A stretch of DNA of 64,000 nucleotides from JBBDXS01 sp040902195 (lineage in GTDB: Bacteria > Chloroflexota > Dehalococcoidia > DSTF01 > RBG-16-68-14): contig JBBDXS010000014.1 of NCBI GenBank assembly GCA_040902195.1, positions 1 to 64,000 of the forward strand, read 5' to 3'. A model generated the notes under the pieces. That model was not told the origin of the DNA. It ran no database searches and worked only from the letters and a program-made list of their open reading frames with translations. Shown in pieces: positions 21,291 to 29,496 of this stretch (its first letter is position 1; each line of letters begins with the position of its first letter). A program made the translations under genes and the position numbers.

Positions 21291-21575
21291 ATGAAGATCA
21301 CTCCCACCCCCGCCGACGTCTTCGGGCTCTGCGCTTACTTGTTGCTCGTGAACGGAGGCCGCATCGATCGCGAGCTGCTGGCCGAGGTCGGCGGCGCGCT
21401 CTCGACGTTCGATGACGAGGACTTGCCAGACGACGGCATCGTCGCGCCGCTGCCGGGCGGAGGCCCACCGCCGAGCGCCGCCGCGCCTATCGACGAGGCG
21501 CCAACGCCCGCACCAGCGACGCCGCCCCCCGCGCTAACGCACGTCTTCGGCACGCTGATCGACTTCGCGCTCTAG
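21291..21575 (+). CDS. Small hypothetical protein with Pro/Ala-rich middle
   Basis: A 94-residue protein of unknown function. Residues 1-40 are predicted helical (VFGLCAYLLLVNGGRIDREL), residues 45-80 are rich in Pro, Ala and Gly and probably disordered, and a short hydrophobic end follows (THVFGTLIDFAL). A promoter-like element lies upstream and the gene fills the space before the convergent acyl-CoA ligase. No known domain was recognised, and it may be lineage-restricted. Confidence 0.5.
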   Translation: MKITPTPADVFGLCAYLLLVNGGRIDRELLAEVGGALSTFDDEDLPDDGIVAPLPGGGPPPSAAAPIDEAPTPAPATPPPALTHVFGTLIDFAL

Positions 21576-21578
21576 CCC

Positions 21579-23144
21579 TTACTCGCTTTTCGCGGCGCTG
21601 TGGAGCTTGCGTAGCTCCGTCTTGAGCACCTTGCCGAGAGGATTGCGCGGCAGCTCACCAGCGAAGTCGACGTAGGCCGGAGCCTTGTAGCTGGCGAGTC
21701 GCTCCTTGCAGTAGGCAATCACCTCGTCCGCCGCAAGCGTCTCGCCCTTCTTGAGCACGACGACGGCCTTCACCACCTCGCCCCAGTCGTTGTCGGGGAC
21801 GCCAATGACAGCCGCCTCCTCGATCTTGGGGTGGCTCTGCAGCACGTCCTCGATCTCGCCGGTCGAGATGTTCTCGCCGCCACGGATGATCAGGTCCTTC
21901 TTTCGGCCCGTGATGAAGAGATAGCCGTCCTCGTCCAGGTAGCCAACGTCGCCAGTGTGCAGCCAGCCGTCGACAATGGCGCTGGCGGTCTCGTCGGCTT
22001 GCTTGTAGTACTCGCGCATGATGCGGGCGCCCGCGACGCAGATCTCACCCTCCTCGCCGGAAGCGACCATCTCGTTTTTCTCGTCCATGATGCTGACGGC
22101 GATGTCGTCCATCGCGCGGCCGACGGAATGCAGGCGGCGCAGCTTCTTCTCGCGCTCCGGCCCTTCTTCCTTCGGGATGTCGTGATCCTCCGGCCCGAGG
22201 TACGTCAGCGTCGACGTACTCTCGGTCTGGCCGTAGGCGTTCATCAACCCGCACGAGAAGACATCGACGGCCTTGCGCACGACCTCGTAGGGCATCGGCG
22301 CCGCGCCGTAGGTGATGAGCTTGAGCGAGCTAATGTCGTACTCGTGAAAGCGGGGGTGGTCCATGAGGCGCTTGAGCATCGTCGGGACGACGAAGGCGTG
22401 CGTCACGCGCTCGCGCTGGACGGTCTCGAGCCACGACTCCGGCTCGAACTGCGGCAGGATCGCGAGCGTGCGGCCGCCCCAGATGCTCGACATCATCGCG
22501 GTCGCGCCGGCGACGTGATAGAACGGCACCGACACGAGCGTCACGTCCGGCTCCAAGGACGGGTCGGCGGGGTTCATCGTGTTCGTGACGTAGACGGAGA
22601 GCGTCAGGTGCGTTAGCACGACGCCCTTCGGCTGGGCGGTCGTGCCGCTGGTGTACATCAGGATCGCCGTATCGCTCTCGTCGACCTCTACAAAGACATC
22701 ATCGGGCGATCCTGACTTGAGCAAACCCTCATAGCTCTTCAGCCCGTCCTGCTCCGAATCGAAGCAGACGTAGTTCGCCACGCCCGTGAACTTTGGGCGC
22801 AGCTCGTTCACAAGGTCGAGGTAGCGCTCGCCGGCGAAGAGCACCGACGCCTCGGAGGCGTTCACCATGTAGTCGAGCTCCTCGCGCTTGGCGCGGTAGT
22901 TGAGCGGCACGAACGTCGCGCCGAGCTTCGCGCAGGCGTAATACGTCTCGACGTACTGCGGCGAGTTCACGGACATGACGGCGACAGCGGAGCTCTGGCC
23001 GACGCCCATCGATTGCAGGGCGTTGGCGAGGCGGTTGACGCGCTGGGCCATCTGCTCGTAGGTGAACCGCGTCGCGCCGGAAACGAGCGCCTCGCGCTCG
23101 GGCACAACGGCGGAGCTAATCGTGAGGAACTCGGCTGTATTCAT
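21579..23144 (-). CDS. Acyl-CoA synthetase (AMP-forming)
   Basis: Activates a carboxylic acid to its CoA thioester via an acyl-adenylate; 521 residues. Core motifs are the P-loop-like YTSGTTAQPKGV near residue 170, the adenylate-binding MNAYGQTEST, TGDVGYLDEDGYLFITGRKK (hinge) and the C-terminal catalytic lysine in NPLGKVLKTEL. It resembles medium/long-chain fatty acid ligases. It is the last gene of a reverse block with two enoyl-CoA hydratases, a methyltransferase and an SRPBCC protein, so a beta-oxidation-like or aromatic acid route is likely. A repeat at 23157-23195 separates it from the block. Confidence 0.92.
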   Translation of the reverse strand: MNTAEFLTISSAVVPEREALVSGATRFTYEQMAQRVNRLANALQSMGVGQSSAVAVMSVNSPQYVETYYACAKLGATFVPLNYRAKREELDYMVNASEASVLFAGERYLDLVNELRPKFTGVANYVCFDSEQDGLKSYEGLLKSGSPDDVFVEVDESDTAILMYTSGTTAQPKGVVLTHLTLSVYVTNTMNPADPSLEPDVTLVSVPFYHVAGATAMMSSIWGGRTLAILPQFEPESWLETVQRERVTHAFVVPTMLKRLMDHPRFHEYDISSLKLITYGAAPMPYEVVRKAVDVFSCGLMNAYGQTESTSTLTYLGPEDHDIPKEEGPEREKKLRRLHSVGRAMDDIAVSIMDEKNEMVASGEEGEICVAGARIMREYYKQADETASAIVDGWLHTGDVGYLDEDGYLFITGRKKDLIIRGGENISTGEIEDVLQSHPKIEEAAVIGVPDNDWGEVVKAVVVLKKGETLAADEVIAYCKERLASYKAPAYVDFAGELPRNPLGKVLKTELRKLHSAAKSE

Positions 23145-23156
23145 GCTTCTTGGGCT

Positions 23157-23195
23157 CCCTCACCCCTAACCCCTCTCACGAAGGGAGAGGGGAAC
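23157..23195. repeat. CCCTCACCCC...GGGAGAGGGG repeat, copy 1
   Basis: CCCTCACCCCTAACCCCTCT runs into AAGGGAGAGGGGAA, forming an imperfect hairpin. The same pattern occurs in inverted orientation at 38318-38360, so this is a dispersed intergenic repeat. Confidence 0.75.
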
Positions 23196-23240
23196 ACGTT
23201 GTCTTAGGGAACGATCGGGAATGTAGCGAATCCAGGGCAG

Positions 23241-23274
23241 GCTGGCAACGGATGAGGAACGGATCAGCGGATAC
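23241..23274. repeat. AACGGAT-unit repeat, copy 1
   Basis: Three AACGGAT/AGCGGAT units. The first 24 bases match 33349-33372 with one mismatch. The repeat overlaps the last codons of the enoyl-CoA hydratase on the minus strand. Confidence 0.7.
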
Positions 23275-24001
23275 GCTCGCCGGCACTCATAAGTAGCCCC
23301 GCCAGGCGCGCCTCCAACGAGAGGCCGTCGCGCAACGGGAGGTCCAGCCCGCGTACGACGGCCTCCTTCGCGTACGCGAGCGCCAGCGGCGGCCGCGACG
23401 CCAGCGCGCGCGCCCACTCGTCCGCGGCGGCATCGAGCGCATCACGCGGCACGACGCGCTGGACGAGACGCAGTCGATAGGCCTCTGCGGCATCGATCGG
23501 GTCGCCTGCGAGGATCATGTGCAGCGCGACGCCGGGCGCAATCGCGCGCGGCAGCGTCTGCGTGCCGCCGGCGGACGGGATGTAGCCCAACGAGACCTCG
23601 GGCAGGCCGAGGCGCGCATCGTCGGATGCGACGCGCAGGTCGCAGAGCAGCGCCATCTCCAGCCCCGCGCCTAACGCATGGCCGTGCAGGGCTGCGATCG
23701 TGGGCTTCGGGAGGTGCAAGAGCAGGTCCCAGAGGTCGCGCTCGCGTCGGGCGCGGCGCGCCTCCACGTACGACGGCGCGCTACCGAAGTCGGAGATGTC
23801 GGCGCCGGACGAGAACGCGCGCCCCGCGCCGCGCAGCACGAGGACGCGCGCGCCGGGGTCGTCGCGGAAGGCCTGGAAGGCGGACCAGAGCGCGTCGCGC
23901 ATGGGGAGGTCGACGGCGTTCAGCACACCGGGGCGGTTGAGCGTGATGCGGACGATGCCGTCGCCTTCCTTCTCGTAGATGATAGTCTCGAACGCGCTCA
24001 T
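23264..24001 (-). CDS. Enoyl-CoA hydratase/isomerase family protein
   Basis: Crotonase-fold protein of 245 residues. Oxyanion-hole motifs are SSGADISDFG near residue 65 and HGHALGAGLEMALLCDLRVA near 105-125; PEVSLGYIPSAGGTQTLPR follows. The residue corresponding to a catalytic Glu is present in LGLPEVSLG, but the first Glu of classic hydratases is not obvious, so hydratase and isomerase cannot be separated. Start ATG 24001 overlaps the methyltransferase stop (ATGA); the frame stays open upstream through that gene, but this is a shadow. Its end merges with the AACGGAT repeat. Confidence 0.88.
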   Translation of the reverse strand: MSAFETIIYEKEGDGIVRITLNRPGVLNAVDLPMRDALWSAFQAFRDDPGARVLVLRGAGRAFSSGADISDFGSAPSYVEARRARRERDLWDLLLHLPKPTIAALHGHALGAGLEMALLCDLRVASDDARLGLPEVSLGYIPSAGGTQTLPRAIAPGVALHMILAGDPIDAAEAYRLRLVQRVVPRDALDAAADEWARALASRPPLALAYAKEAVVRGLDLPLRDGLSLEARLAGLLMSAGERIR

Positions 24002-24866
24002 GACAGATCGCACACGAACGCGCCGTTGCGACGCCGGATGCGGAGCGCGCCCTCTCGTTCCAGCCGCTCGTACGCGAGGCGCAGGAACTCGACGCGTATG
24101 GCCTGCTGTTCTTCCTTCGGCAGCAGCGCCGGCTCCCACTTCGGCCAGAGCTCGGCGACATCGGCCGGGTCCTCGAGCACCATCTCGCCGTGCCACGTGC
24201 GCAGCTCGACGTTCGGGAAGTGCCGGCGCAGTTGCGCGTCGCCGCTCTCGAGATCGAAGCGCCAGGAGATATCGTGGTCCGGCTCGTCGCGTCCGAGCGC
24301 GAGNNNNNNNNNNCCACCCCGCCGGCAGGGAGCGTCGCCTGTGGACGGGGGCGCTCCCCCCCCGCCTCCGAGACGAGCTCGCCGCACTCCGCTTCGTGGT
24401 CGGGCGCGCTCGCCGCGGCGATGAGCCGGCCGCGCGGCGTCAGGCAGCGTTTCATCTCCGCGAGCGCGCGGTCGATATCGTTCATGAAGTACAGCGTCCA
24501 GCAGGTGACGATGACATCGAACGTCGCGTCCGGAAACGGGAGCTGCTCCATGTCGCCAAGCAGCACGCGCACACGGTCGCCGTACTGTTCGTGGGCATGT
24601 TGCGCCATGCCCGGCGAGAGATCGAGGCCGTAGAGCGCCGAGTCGAATGGCTCCTCCAGGAGCGCTTCGAGCAGCCAGCCGGGACCGAATCCCAGTTCGC
24701 ACACGCGACTGCCTGTCGATGCGCGTTCTCGGATCGCATCGATGAGCCCGCGGACAACGAACGGCGGGTCTGTCGCGCAGCGTTCGACGAGGTCCATGCC
24801 CGTGCTATTCCAGTTGCCCTGGGCGAAGCGCTCCTGCGCGGCGGTTTTAGGATCGATGGAGGTCAT
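23998..24866 (-). CDS. Class I SAM methyltransferase, interrupted by an assembly gap
   Basis: SAM-dependent methyltransferase. Motif I is VCELGFGPGWLLEAL near residue 55; YGLDLSPGMAQHA, LLGDMEQLPFPDATFDVIVT and LTPRGRLIAAAS follow, a UbiE-like order. Ten Ns at 24304-24313 break it; afterwards the protein continues in a different frame from ALGRDEPDHDISWRF to a C-terminal VCDLS. Sequence just before the gap contains a C8 run and reads poorly as protein, so the assembly is unreliable there. The start ATG overlaps the SRPBCC stop and the stop overlaps the hydratase start, so this is an operon member. The methyl acceptor is unknown. Confidence 0.78.
24304..24313. other. Assembly gap (10 N)
   Basis: Ten Ns inside the methyltransferase gene change its reading frame. 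Bases 24314-24365 on one side include a C8 homopolymer and do not translate like a methyltransferase. Confidence 0.95.
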
Positions 24867-25306
24867 GGCTTCGCCTCGCAGTGCGACTTGATCGCGTGGA
24901 GCGACTTCTCGACCGTGCGCTTGCTCTCCGGCCCGACGTACAGCCGAGCCGCGAGCGGGCCCAACAGCCACCACGGCGCGCTGACGTCCATCGACGCCGT
25001 CAGGCGGCAGCCGGCGCTCGACGGCCCGAGTGTGTACGTCTCATCGAACGATACCGGGCCGAGCGAGATGAGCGAGCGCAGCGTGCGCTCCGGCTCGACC
25101 TCCTGCGGACGGTCGTGCAACGTCTTGAACGGCCCGTTCGCGTAACGCCAGCGCACGTGCTGCCCCGGCTGCGGATAGTCCGGCGGCGCGTCGAGCGCTT
25201 CGACAACGCCCGTGTCCCACTGCACGACCTGAGCCGGGTCGCAGAGCGCACGCCAGACGCGCGCCGGCGGCGCATCGATGTCAATGGTGACGGAGAAGCG
25301 GTACAT
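24863..25306 (-). CDS. SRPBCC (START/polyketide cyclase-like) protein
   Basis: A 147-residue protein that begins YRFSVTIDIDAPPARVWRAL, the classic opening of the SRPBCC ligand-binding fold, with the DPAQVVQWDTG block after it and a long C-terminal helix (KRTVEKSLHAIKSHCEAKP). Such proteins bind hydrophobic ligands or act as cyclases/dehydratases. ATG 25306 is chosen because the domain starts there; the frame continues upstream into repeat DNA. It overlaps the methyltransferase start by four bases. Confidence 0.8.
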   Translation of the reverse strand: MYRFSVTIDIDAPPARVWRALCDPAQVVQWDTGVVEALDAPPDYPQPGQHVRWRYANGPFKTLHDRPQEVEPERTLRSLISLGPVSFDETYTLGPSSAGCRLTASMDVSAPWWLLGPLAARLYVGPESKRTVEKSLHAIKSHCEAKP

Positions 25307-25330
25307 GCGATGTGCGATGGAGGCAGCCGT

Positions 25331-25437
25331 GTAGGGACAGAGCTTTAGGCTTGCCCTCGAGCGAAGCGAAGGGTCTGTCCGGCCCATTCGAAAGCGTGTC
25401 GGTCGGGGCCGGACAGGCCTTAAGGCCTGTCCCTACG
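25331..25437. repeat. Composite palindromic element A
   Basis: Ends are exact 10-bp inverted repeats GTAGGGACAG (25331-25340) and CTGTCCCTAC (25428-25437). Inside is a second inverted pair, CTGTCCGGCCC (25375-25385) and GGGCCGGACAG (25406-25416). Both pairs recur exactly in element B at 30379-30461. It carries no gene and separates two small-protein genes from the SRPBCC gene. Confidence 0.85.
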
Positions 25438-25467
25438 ACGTCTCGCCAGATGCATCCCTCCAGGCGT

Positions 25468-25707
25468 TCATTTCCAGTCCGGCTTGCGGACCTGGCTGCG
25501 CTTCTTGCGCGCGATCGTCTGCGCCAGGTCCTCGTTAATCTTGCGCGTGAGCAGGCGCATCGGTTCGTCGCCGGGTCCCATCGATTCGCTGCGCCAGCGA
25601 CGGACCTTTGCGCGGTCGGCCGCGGGCAGCTTCGTCCCGTCGAGCATGCGCCCGACGATGAGCGACATCAGCTCCCAGGTCTCGTCTTCGTCCAGCTCGA
25701 CCTTCAT
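25468..25707 (-). CDS. Small hypothetical protein, tandem paralogue 2
   Basis: 79 residues, no family recognised. It starts MKVELDEDETWELMSLIVGR and is clearly paralogous to its upstream neighbour: shared positions include the DE-W pattern at 8-11, LDG at 22-24, RRWRS near 36-40 and EPM near 48. The remaining C-terminus is basic. It is probably a compact helical protein. Its ATG overlaps the neighbour's stop by four bases, so the pair is translated together, downstream of an enoyl-CoA hydratase. Confidence 0.65.
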   Translation of the reverse strand: MKVELDEDETWELMSLIVGRMLDGTKLPAADRAKVRRWRSESMGPGDEPMRLLTRKINEDLAQTIARKKRSQVRKPDWK

Positions 25708-25961
25708 CGCTTATCCGAACTCGACACGAAGCGGCCCTTGCGACGGATCAGCCGTTTCGTCTGCTCATCGAGCAAGTTGCCGAGCGCGGCGTTCGCCTCC
25801 TCGGCAAGGGCGTACATGGGCTCCGTGCCGTCAGCGTGGTCGCTGCGCCACGTGCGGATCGCCGTCCGCGCTTCTTCCGATAGCTCGACGCCGTCGAGCA
25901 CCTGCGAGACAACGATCGTCATGATCGACCACGACTCGTCGGTTTCCAGAATGACCCGCAT
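25704..25961 (-). CDS. Small hypothetical protein, tandem paralogue 1
   Basis: 85 residues, no family recognised. It opens MRVILETDESWSIMTIVVSQ and shows LDG, RTWRS and EPM at the same spacing as its downstream paralogue. Two predicted helices are followed by a basic tail (TKRLIRRKGRF). One base separates its ATG from the stop of the enoyl-CoA hydratase, so it is an operon member. It could be a subunit or stability partner of a CoA-processing enzyme, but that rests on position alone. Confidence 0.65.
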   Translation of the reverse strand: MRVILETDESWSIMTIVVSQVLDGVELSEEARTAIRTWRSDHADGTEPMYALAEEANAALGNLLDEQTKRLIRRKGRFVSSSDKR

Positions 25962-25962
25962 G

Positions 25963-26745
25963 CTACCGTCCTTTGAACTCCGGACCGCGCTTCTCGAGGA
26001 AGGCGCGCACGCCCTCGGCCCGGTCCTCCGTCGTTTGCAGAATAACCGTCAGGTCCGTCTCGAATCGTAGCGCCTGATCGAGCGGTTGTTCCAGGCCGCG
26101 GCGCACGGCTTCCTTCGCGTAGCGCAGCGCGATCGGCCCGCGCGACGCCATGCGCTGAGCAAGCGTCTCGGCCTCCGCGAGGAGCTTGTCGCGCGGATGC
26201 ACGGCGCTCACGAGCCCGACGCGTAGCGCCTCCTGGGCATCGATGACTTCTCCGAGGAGCAGGAGGCGGAGCGCCTCGCCCGGTCCGACGAGACGCGGCA
26301 GGCGCTGCGTACCGCCGGCCATCGGCAGGAGACCCAGCCCCGTCTCCGGCAGCGAGAAGCGTGCTCCCGCGGAAGCAACGCGGACGTCGCAGGCGAGAGC
26401 GAGCTCCAGGCCGGCGCTCGCCGCGTCGCCGTTGAGCGCGCAGATGGCCGGCTGGCCCAGCGATTCCAGGCAAGCGAACGGCGGCGATTGCTCCCGGCGA
26501 CGACGCCATTCGTTCGCGTCGAAGCCCTCCGGCGCGAGCTCGGCAGCGTCCCAGCCGGACGAGAACGTCTCGCCCTCCGCCGTAAGCAGCACGACGCGCA
26601 CGTCCGCGGCGTCGTTGATCGACGCGCAGGCGTCGTCCAGTTCAGCCAGCAGCGCGCGATCGATGGGGTTGCCATGCTCAGGACGCGCGAGGCGCACCGT
26701 GGCGACGTGGCCCTTCTTCTCGAGCTTCAGCGTTCGATAGCCCAT
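25963..26745 (-). CDS. Enoyl-CoA hydratase/isomerase family protein
   Basis: Second crotonase-family protein, 260 residues, starting at MGYRTLKLEKKGHVATVRL. Oxyanion-hole blocks are FSSGWDAAELAPEG and NGDAASAGLELALACDVRVA, followed by SLPETGLGLLPMAGGTQRLP, whose Glu aligns with a catalytic glutamate. ATG 26745 is preferred over 26769 since the domain begins there. It heads the reverse acyl-CoA block that includes the tiny paralogues, SRPBCC protein, methyltransferase and other hydratase. Confidence 0.88.
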   Translation of the reverse strand: MGYRTLKLEKKGHVATVRLARPEHGNPIDRALLAELDDACASINDAADVRVVLLTAEGETFSSGWDAAELAPEGFDANEWRRRREQSPPFACLESLGQPAICALNGDAASAGLELALACDVRVASAGARFSLPETGLGLLPMAGGTQRLPRLVGPGEALRLLLLGEVIDAQEALRVGLVSAVHPRDKLLAEAETLAQRMASRGPIALRYAKEAVRRGLEQPLDQALRFETDLTVILQTTEDRAEGVRAFLEKRGPEFKGR

Positions 26746-26776
26746 CGTGCCTGAGAGTATAGCGGCCAATGGCCAA

Positions 26777-26800
26777 CCGAGGCTGGAAAGCCTCGGCTAC
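26777..26800. repeat. Short palindrome ending in CTAC
   Basis: CCGAGGCT (26777-26784) and AGCCTCGG (26789-26796) around GGAA, followed by CTAC. It shares the shape and the CTAC/GTAG edge of the other intergenic palindromes. Confidence 0.55.
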
Positions 26801-26873
26801 GGGATACTCGACCTGTTGACGCGCTGCTCGCCGCGCCCGTATGCTGCGCCCAGCGCGAATCGAGGAGGCCGCT

Positions 26874-27701
26874 ATGCCCGTGGAGCGCGTCAGCGTAGGC
26901 AACGTCGAGATCGCGAGCGTGAGCGACGGCGGGATGCGCGGGACGCCGTGGTTCTTCTTCTCGGGCGTCCCGACGGAGGTGTCTGCGGCCGCCCTGGGCG
27001 ATGACCTCCAGAACGGCACGTTTGGTCTGAACTTCGGCAGCTTTCTCGTGCGCTCGGCCGGCAAGACGGTGCTCATCGATACGGGCGCGGGTATCAAGCA
27101 TGCCCTGAAGGGCGGGACGCTGCTCAAGAACCTGGAGGCGATCGGCGTGCGGCCGGAGGACATCGACGTCGTCGTAAACACGCACCTGCACGTCGACCAC
27201 GTCGGCTGGAACTGCGTCGAGCAGGACGGCGCGTACGTCCCAACGTTCCCGAAGGCCGAGTACTGGATCGCGCAGAAGGAGTGGGACTACTGGGCCGACC
27301 CCGCGATCCTCGCGGAGGAGGGCGCCGGCCATCTCACAACCGATGTCGTGCCGCTCCAGGACAGCCCGCAACTGCGCCTCGTCGACGGCGAGGCGGCGAT
27401 CACGCCAGAGCTGAGCCTGCTGCCGACACCGGGGCACACGCCGGGCCATTCGTCGCTGGCGGTGTCATCGGGCGGCGAGCAGGCGATCATCCTGGGCGAC
27501 GTCGCGCACCATCCGCTTCACCTCGAGCGCATCTGGGTCGCCGCCGTCGATGAGCTGCCGCGCCTGTCGCGCCGCACGAAGCGCACGCTGATCGAGCGGA
27601 TGATCAAAGAGCAGGTCCTCGTCGCGGCGGGACACTTCGCGTCGGGCAGCTTCGGCCGCTTCGTGATGAACGACGGCCAGCGCGCCTGGGTACCGCTTTA
27701 A
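26874..27701 (+). CDS. MBL-fold metallo-hydrolase
   Basis: Metallo-beta-lactamase-fold hydrolase of 275 residues. The zinc motif is HLHVDH (HxHxDH) near residue 105; a further His is in PTPGHTPGHSS, the Asp in ILGDVAHHP and the last His in AAGHFASGSFG. This layout matches the quorum-quenching-lactonase/AttM-like branch, but substrate is not predictable. ATG 26874 is chosen because GAGGAGG lies eight bases before it. It is paralogous to the MBL gene at 29.5 kb along its whole length. Confidence 0.9.
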   Translation: MPVERVSVGNVEIASVSDGGMRGTPWFFFSGVPTEVSAAALGDDLQNGTFGLNFGSFLVRSAGKTVLIDTGAGIKHALKGGTLLKNLEAIGVRPEDIDVVVNTHLHVDHVGWNCVEQDGAYVPTFPKAEYWIAQKEWDYWADPAILAEEGAGHLTTDVVPLQDSPQLRLVDGEAAITPELSLLPTPGHTPGHSSLAVSSGGEQAIILGDVAHHPLHLERIWVAAVDELPRLSRRTKRTLIERMIKEQVLVAAGHFASGSFGRFVMNDGQRAWVPL

Positions 27702-28480
27702 CCTTCGGGCGGCGCTTCTACCGCCAGCGTCGCGTCGTTGGGTCGCGTGATATCGACACGTAGCTCCCACTGCGTCGGCGTCGCGAGGCCGAGTTCGGTC
27801 AGGAGCGGCAGATCTGACTCAACCGTTCCGGCGGCGAGAATGCGCACCGGCCATTCGCCGTCCCGCGCCAACCAGAGCTCCCACCGCAGTCCCCGGACGT
27901 TCTCGACGAGGCCGGCGCCTCCCTCGATAAACGCCGCGATGAGGTCGTTCGCCGACGCCTCGACGCGGTAGTGCACGGTCGGGACATCGTTGACGAACTC
28001 CTGGTTGGAGGGCAGCCGGCGGACGTTCTCGCGCACCTGCTCGAACTCAGGGCCACCTAGAAATTGCGGGCGGATGGTCGAGAACGCGGAGCGGATCAGG
28101 GTTCCCACTTGCGGATCGTTGAGGGCCGTCTTCCGCCAGGCATCGTCACCCTGGCGCAGCCATACGTCGCTGCCGATGACGACGGCACTCGTGCGTATGC
28201 TGGTCGTGCCGAGGCCGGTGAGAAACGTGAACGAGTGACGGTCAGGAGCCTGGTAGTCGCCTTCTGTCGAGACGGTGATCTGCGCGCCACCTGGGTCCGA
28301 TTCGCGCAGCGTGAGCGAGGCGACGTAGTGGAAGCTGTCGAGGCCGATGGCGGCGGGCACCGTCGGCACGGCGGTCGAGCTCTTCGAGCCCGAGCTATCG
28401 TCCGAGCCGCAGGCTGCAGACAGCGCCACGGCGGCCATCACGAGGAGCCCCAGGGCCGCCGCAGGCTTACTGCTTCCCAT
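27698..28480 (-). CDS. Lipoprotein, LppX/LprG-like size and layout
   Basis: 260-residue lipoprotein. The signal peptide ends with the lipobox SAAC near residue 24, followed by Gly/Asp/Ser. The body is predicted beta-rich with SFHYVASLTLRES early on, ISTEGDY-like and WLRQGDDAWRK strands, which recalls the LolA/LppX-type lipid-carrier fold. It is similar in layout to the next lipoprotein at 28590-29393, so they are probably paralogues. ATG 28480 is preferred; ATG 28486 is two codons upstream. It converges on the MBL gene with a four-base overlap. Confidence 0.7.
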   Translation of the reverse strand: MGSSKPAAALGLLVMAAVALSAACGSDDSSGSKSSTAVPTVPAAIGLDSFHYVASLTLRESDPGGAQITVSTEGDYQAPDRHSFTFLTGLGTTSIRTSAVVIGSDVWLRQGDDAWRKTALNDPQVGTLIRSAFSTIRPQFLGGPEFEQVRENVRRLPSNQEFVNDVPTVHYRVEASANDLIAAFIEGGAGLVENVRGLRWELWLARDGEWPVRILAAGTVESDLPLLTELGLATPTQWELRVDITRPNDATLAVEAPPEG

Positions 28481-28589
28481 AGGCATATGCGATCATGCTA
28501 ACAAGCGTGTTCGGTATAAGCGAGACTGCTGTTTCGCCACCCAGGAGGGTGATTTAGCTTCCGGCTGCCTAACCGAAGCAAGATGAACG

Positions 28590-29393
28590 CTAGATTGGAG
28601 GCGAGATCCTAATGCTGGAGTCGTTGATTCGCGAAAGCTCGACGTGAAGCGTCACGCGAGCCTTCGCGTCGGCGGGGATGTTCTCGGGAACCTGGCCAAG
28701 GACGGCCGCGGGCGGCGCCAACGTTGAGAGCTCGAAGCGCACGAGCGCGCCCGTTTCCTCGCTCGTCCAGGCCGTCAAGACAACGTTCTCTAGCTGGGAG
28801 ATGTCCTGTATAAACGCGATACGCAGCAGGCTACCGATGCGGTTGACCTCGTCCGCGGGCACGCTGTACTTGTGCGCCGTGACGCCCGCCGACTCCTCGG
28901 TCGTGAAGTCGAGGCCCTCTAACTTGCCCTCAAAGGCAGTCTCGTTGAGAAAGCCGGGCTGCGCCGACGTGAGCGCGCTCGCGCCGAGCTGGAGGAACGC
29001 GGTGGTGGTAATTTGCTGCCAGGCGCCGTCGCCCTCGCGGTACCAGGCCTGGTCGCCGATGACGACAGCCTGATGTCCGGGCGTCTGACCCACCACGCCC
29101 AACCCGCCTCCGAATGCGTGCGAGCCGGGCGCCTGGAAAAGGCCCTCCGCGCGTCGCTCGATGGACGTAATTGGCTGCGAGCTAGCCGACTCGATCGCGG
29201 CGACGAACTGGACTTCGTATGCGAAGCTCTGAAACGCCGGCTCGGGCGTAGGGCCTGGCTCGCCCGTCGCGATCGGTGCCGGCGTCACAACTGGAGCCGT
29301 GGCCGTGGGCGCGTTGTTACTGGCGCCGCCGCCGCACGCGATGGCTACACCAATGATTAGTGATGCGAGAATGACGGCGAGGGATGCTCTCAT
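28590..29393 (-). CDS. Lipoprotein, paralogue of the preceding lipoprotein
   Basis: 267-residue lipoprotein starting MRASLAVILASLIIGVAIAC, with the lipobox cysteine at position 20 and a Thr/Pro/Ala linker. The body shares the pattern of its neighbour: an early FAYEVQFVAA strand, GLFQAPGSHAF, VIGDQAWYREGDGAWQQ and a LDFTTEESAGVTAHKYSV segment. This suggests an LppX/LolA-like outer-leaflet protein that binds lipids; no ligand can be named. ATG 29393 is used; an in-frame upstream start lacks a ribosome site. Confidence 0.7.
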   Translation of the reverse strand: MRASLAVILASLIIGVAIACGGGASNNAPTATAPVVTPAPIATGEPGPTPEPAFQSFAYEVQFVAAIESASSQPITSIERRAEGLFQAPGSHAFGGGLGVVGQTPGHQAVVIGDQAWYREGDGAWQQITTTAFLQLGASALTSAQPGFLNETAFEGKLEGLDFTTEESAGVTAHKYSVPADEVNRIGSLLRIAFIQDISQLENVVLTAWTSEETGALVRFELSTLAPPAAVLGQVPENIPADAKARVTLHVELSRINDSSIRISPPI

Positions 29394-29496
29394 ATCCTGA
29401 GCGTATCGGCGGCACAAGGTGCGGTCAATGAGGGTTCACGTTGACCTGCCATTGAGCGCGCGGCTATCTTGGAGCATCCCCTAGAGGAGGCCCGCC

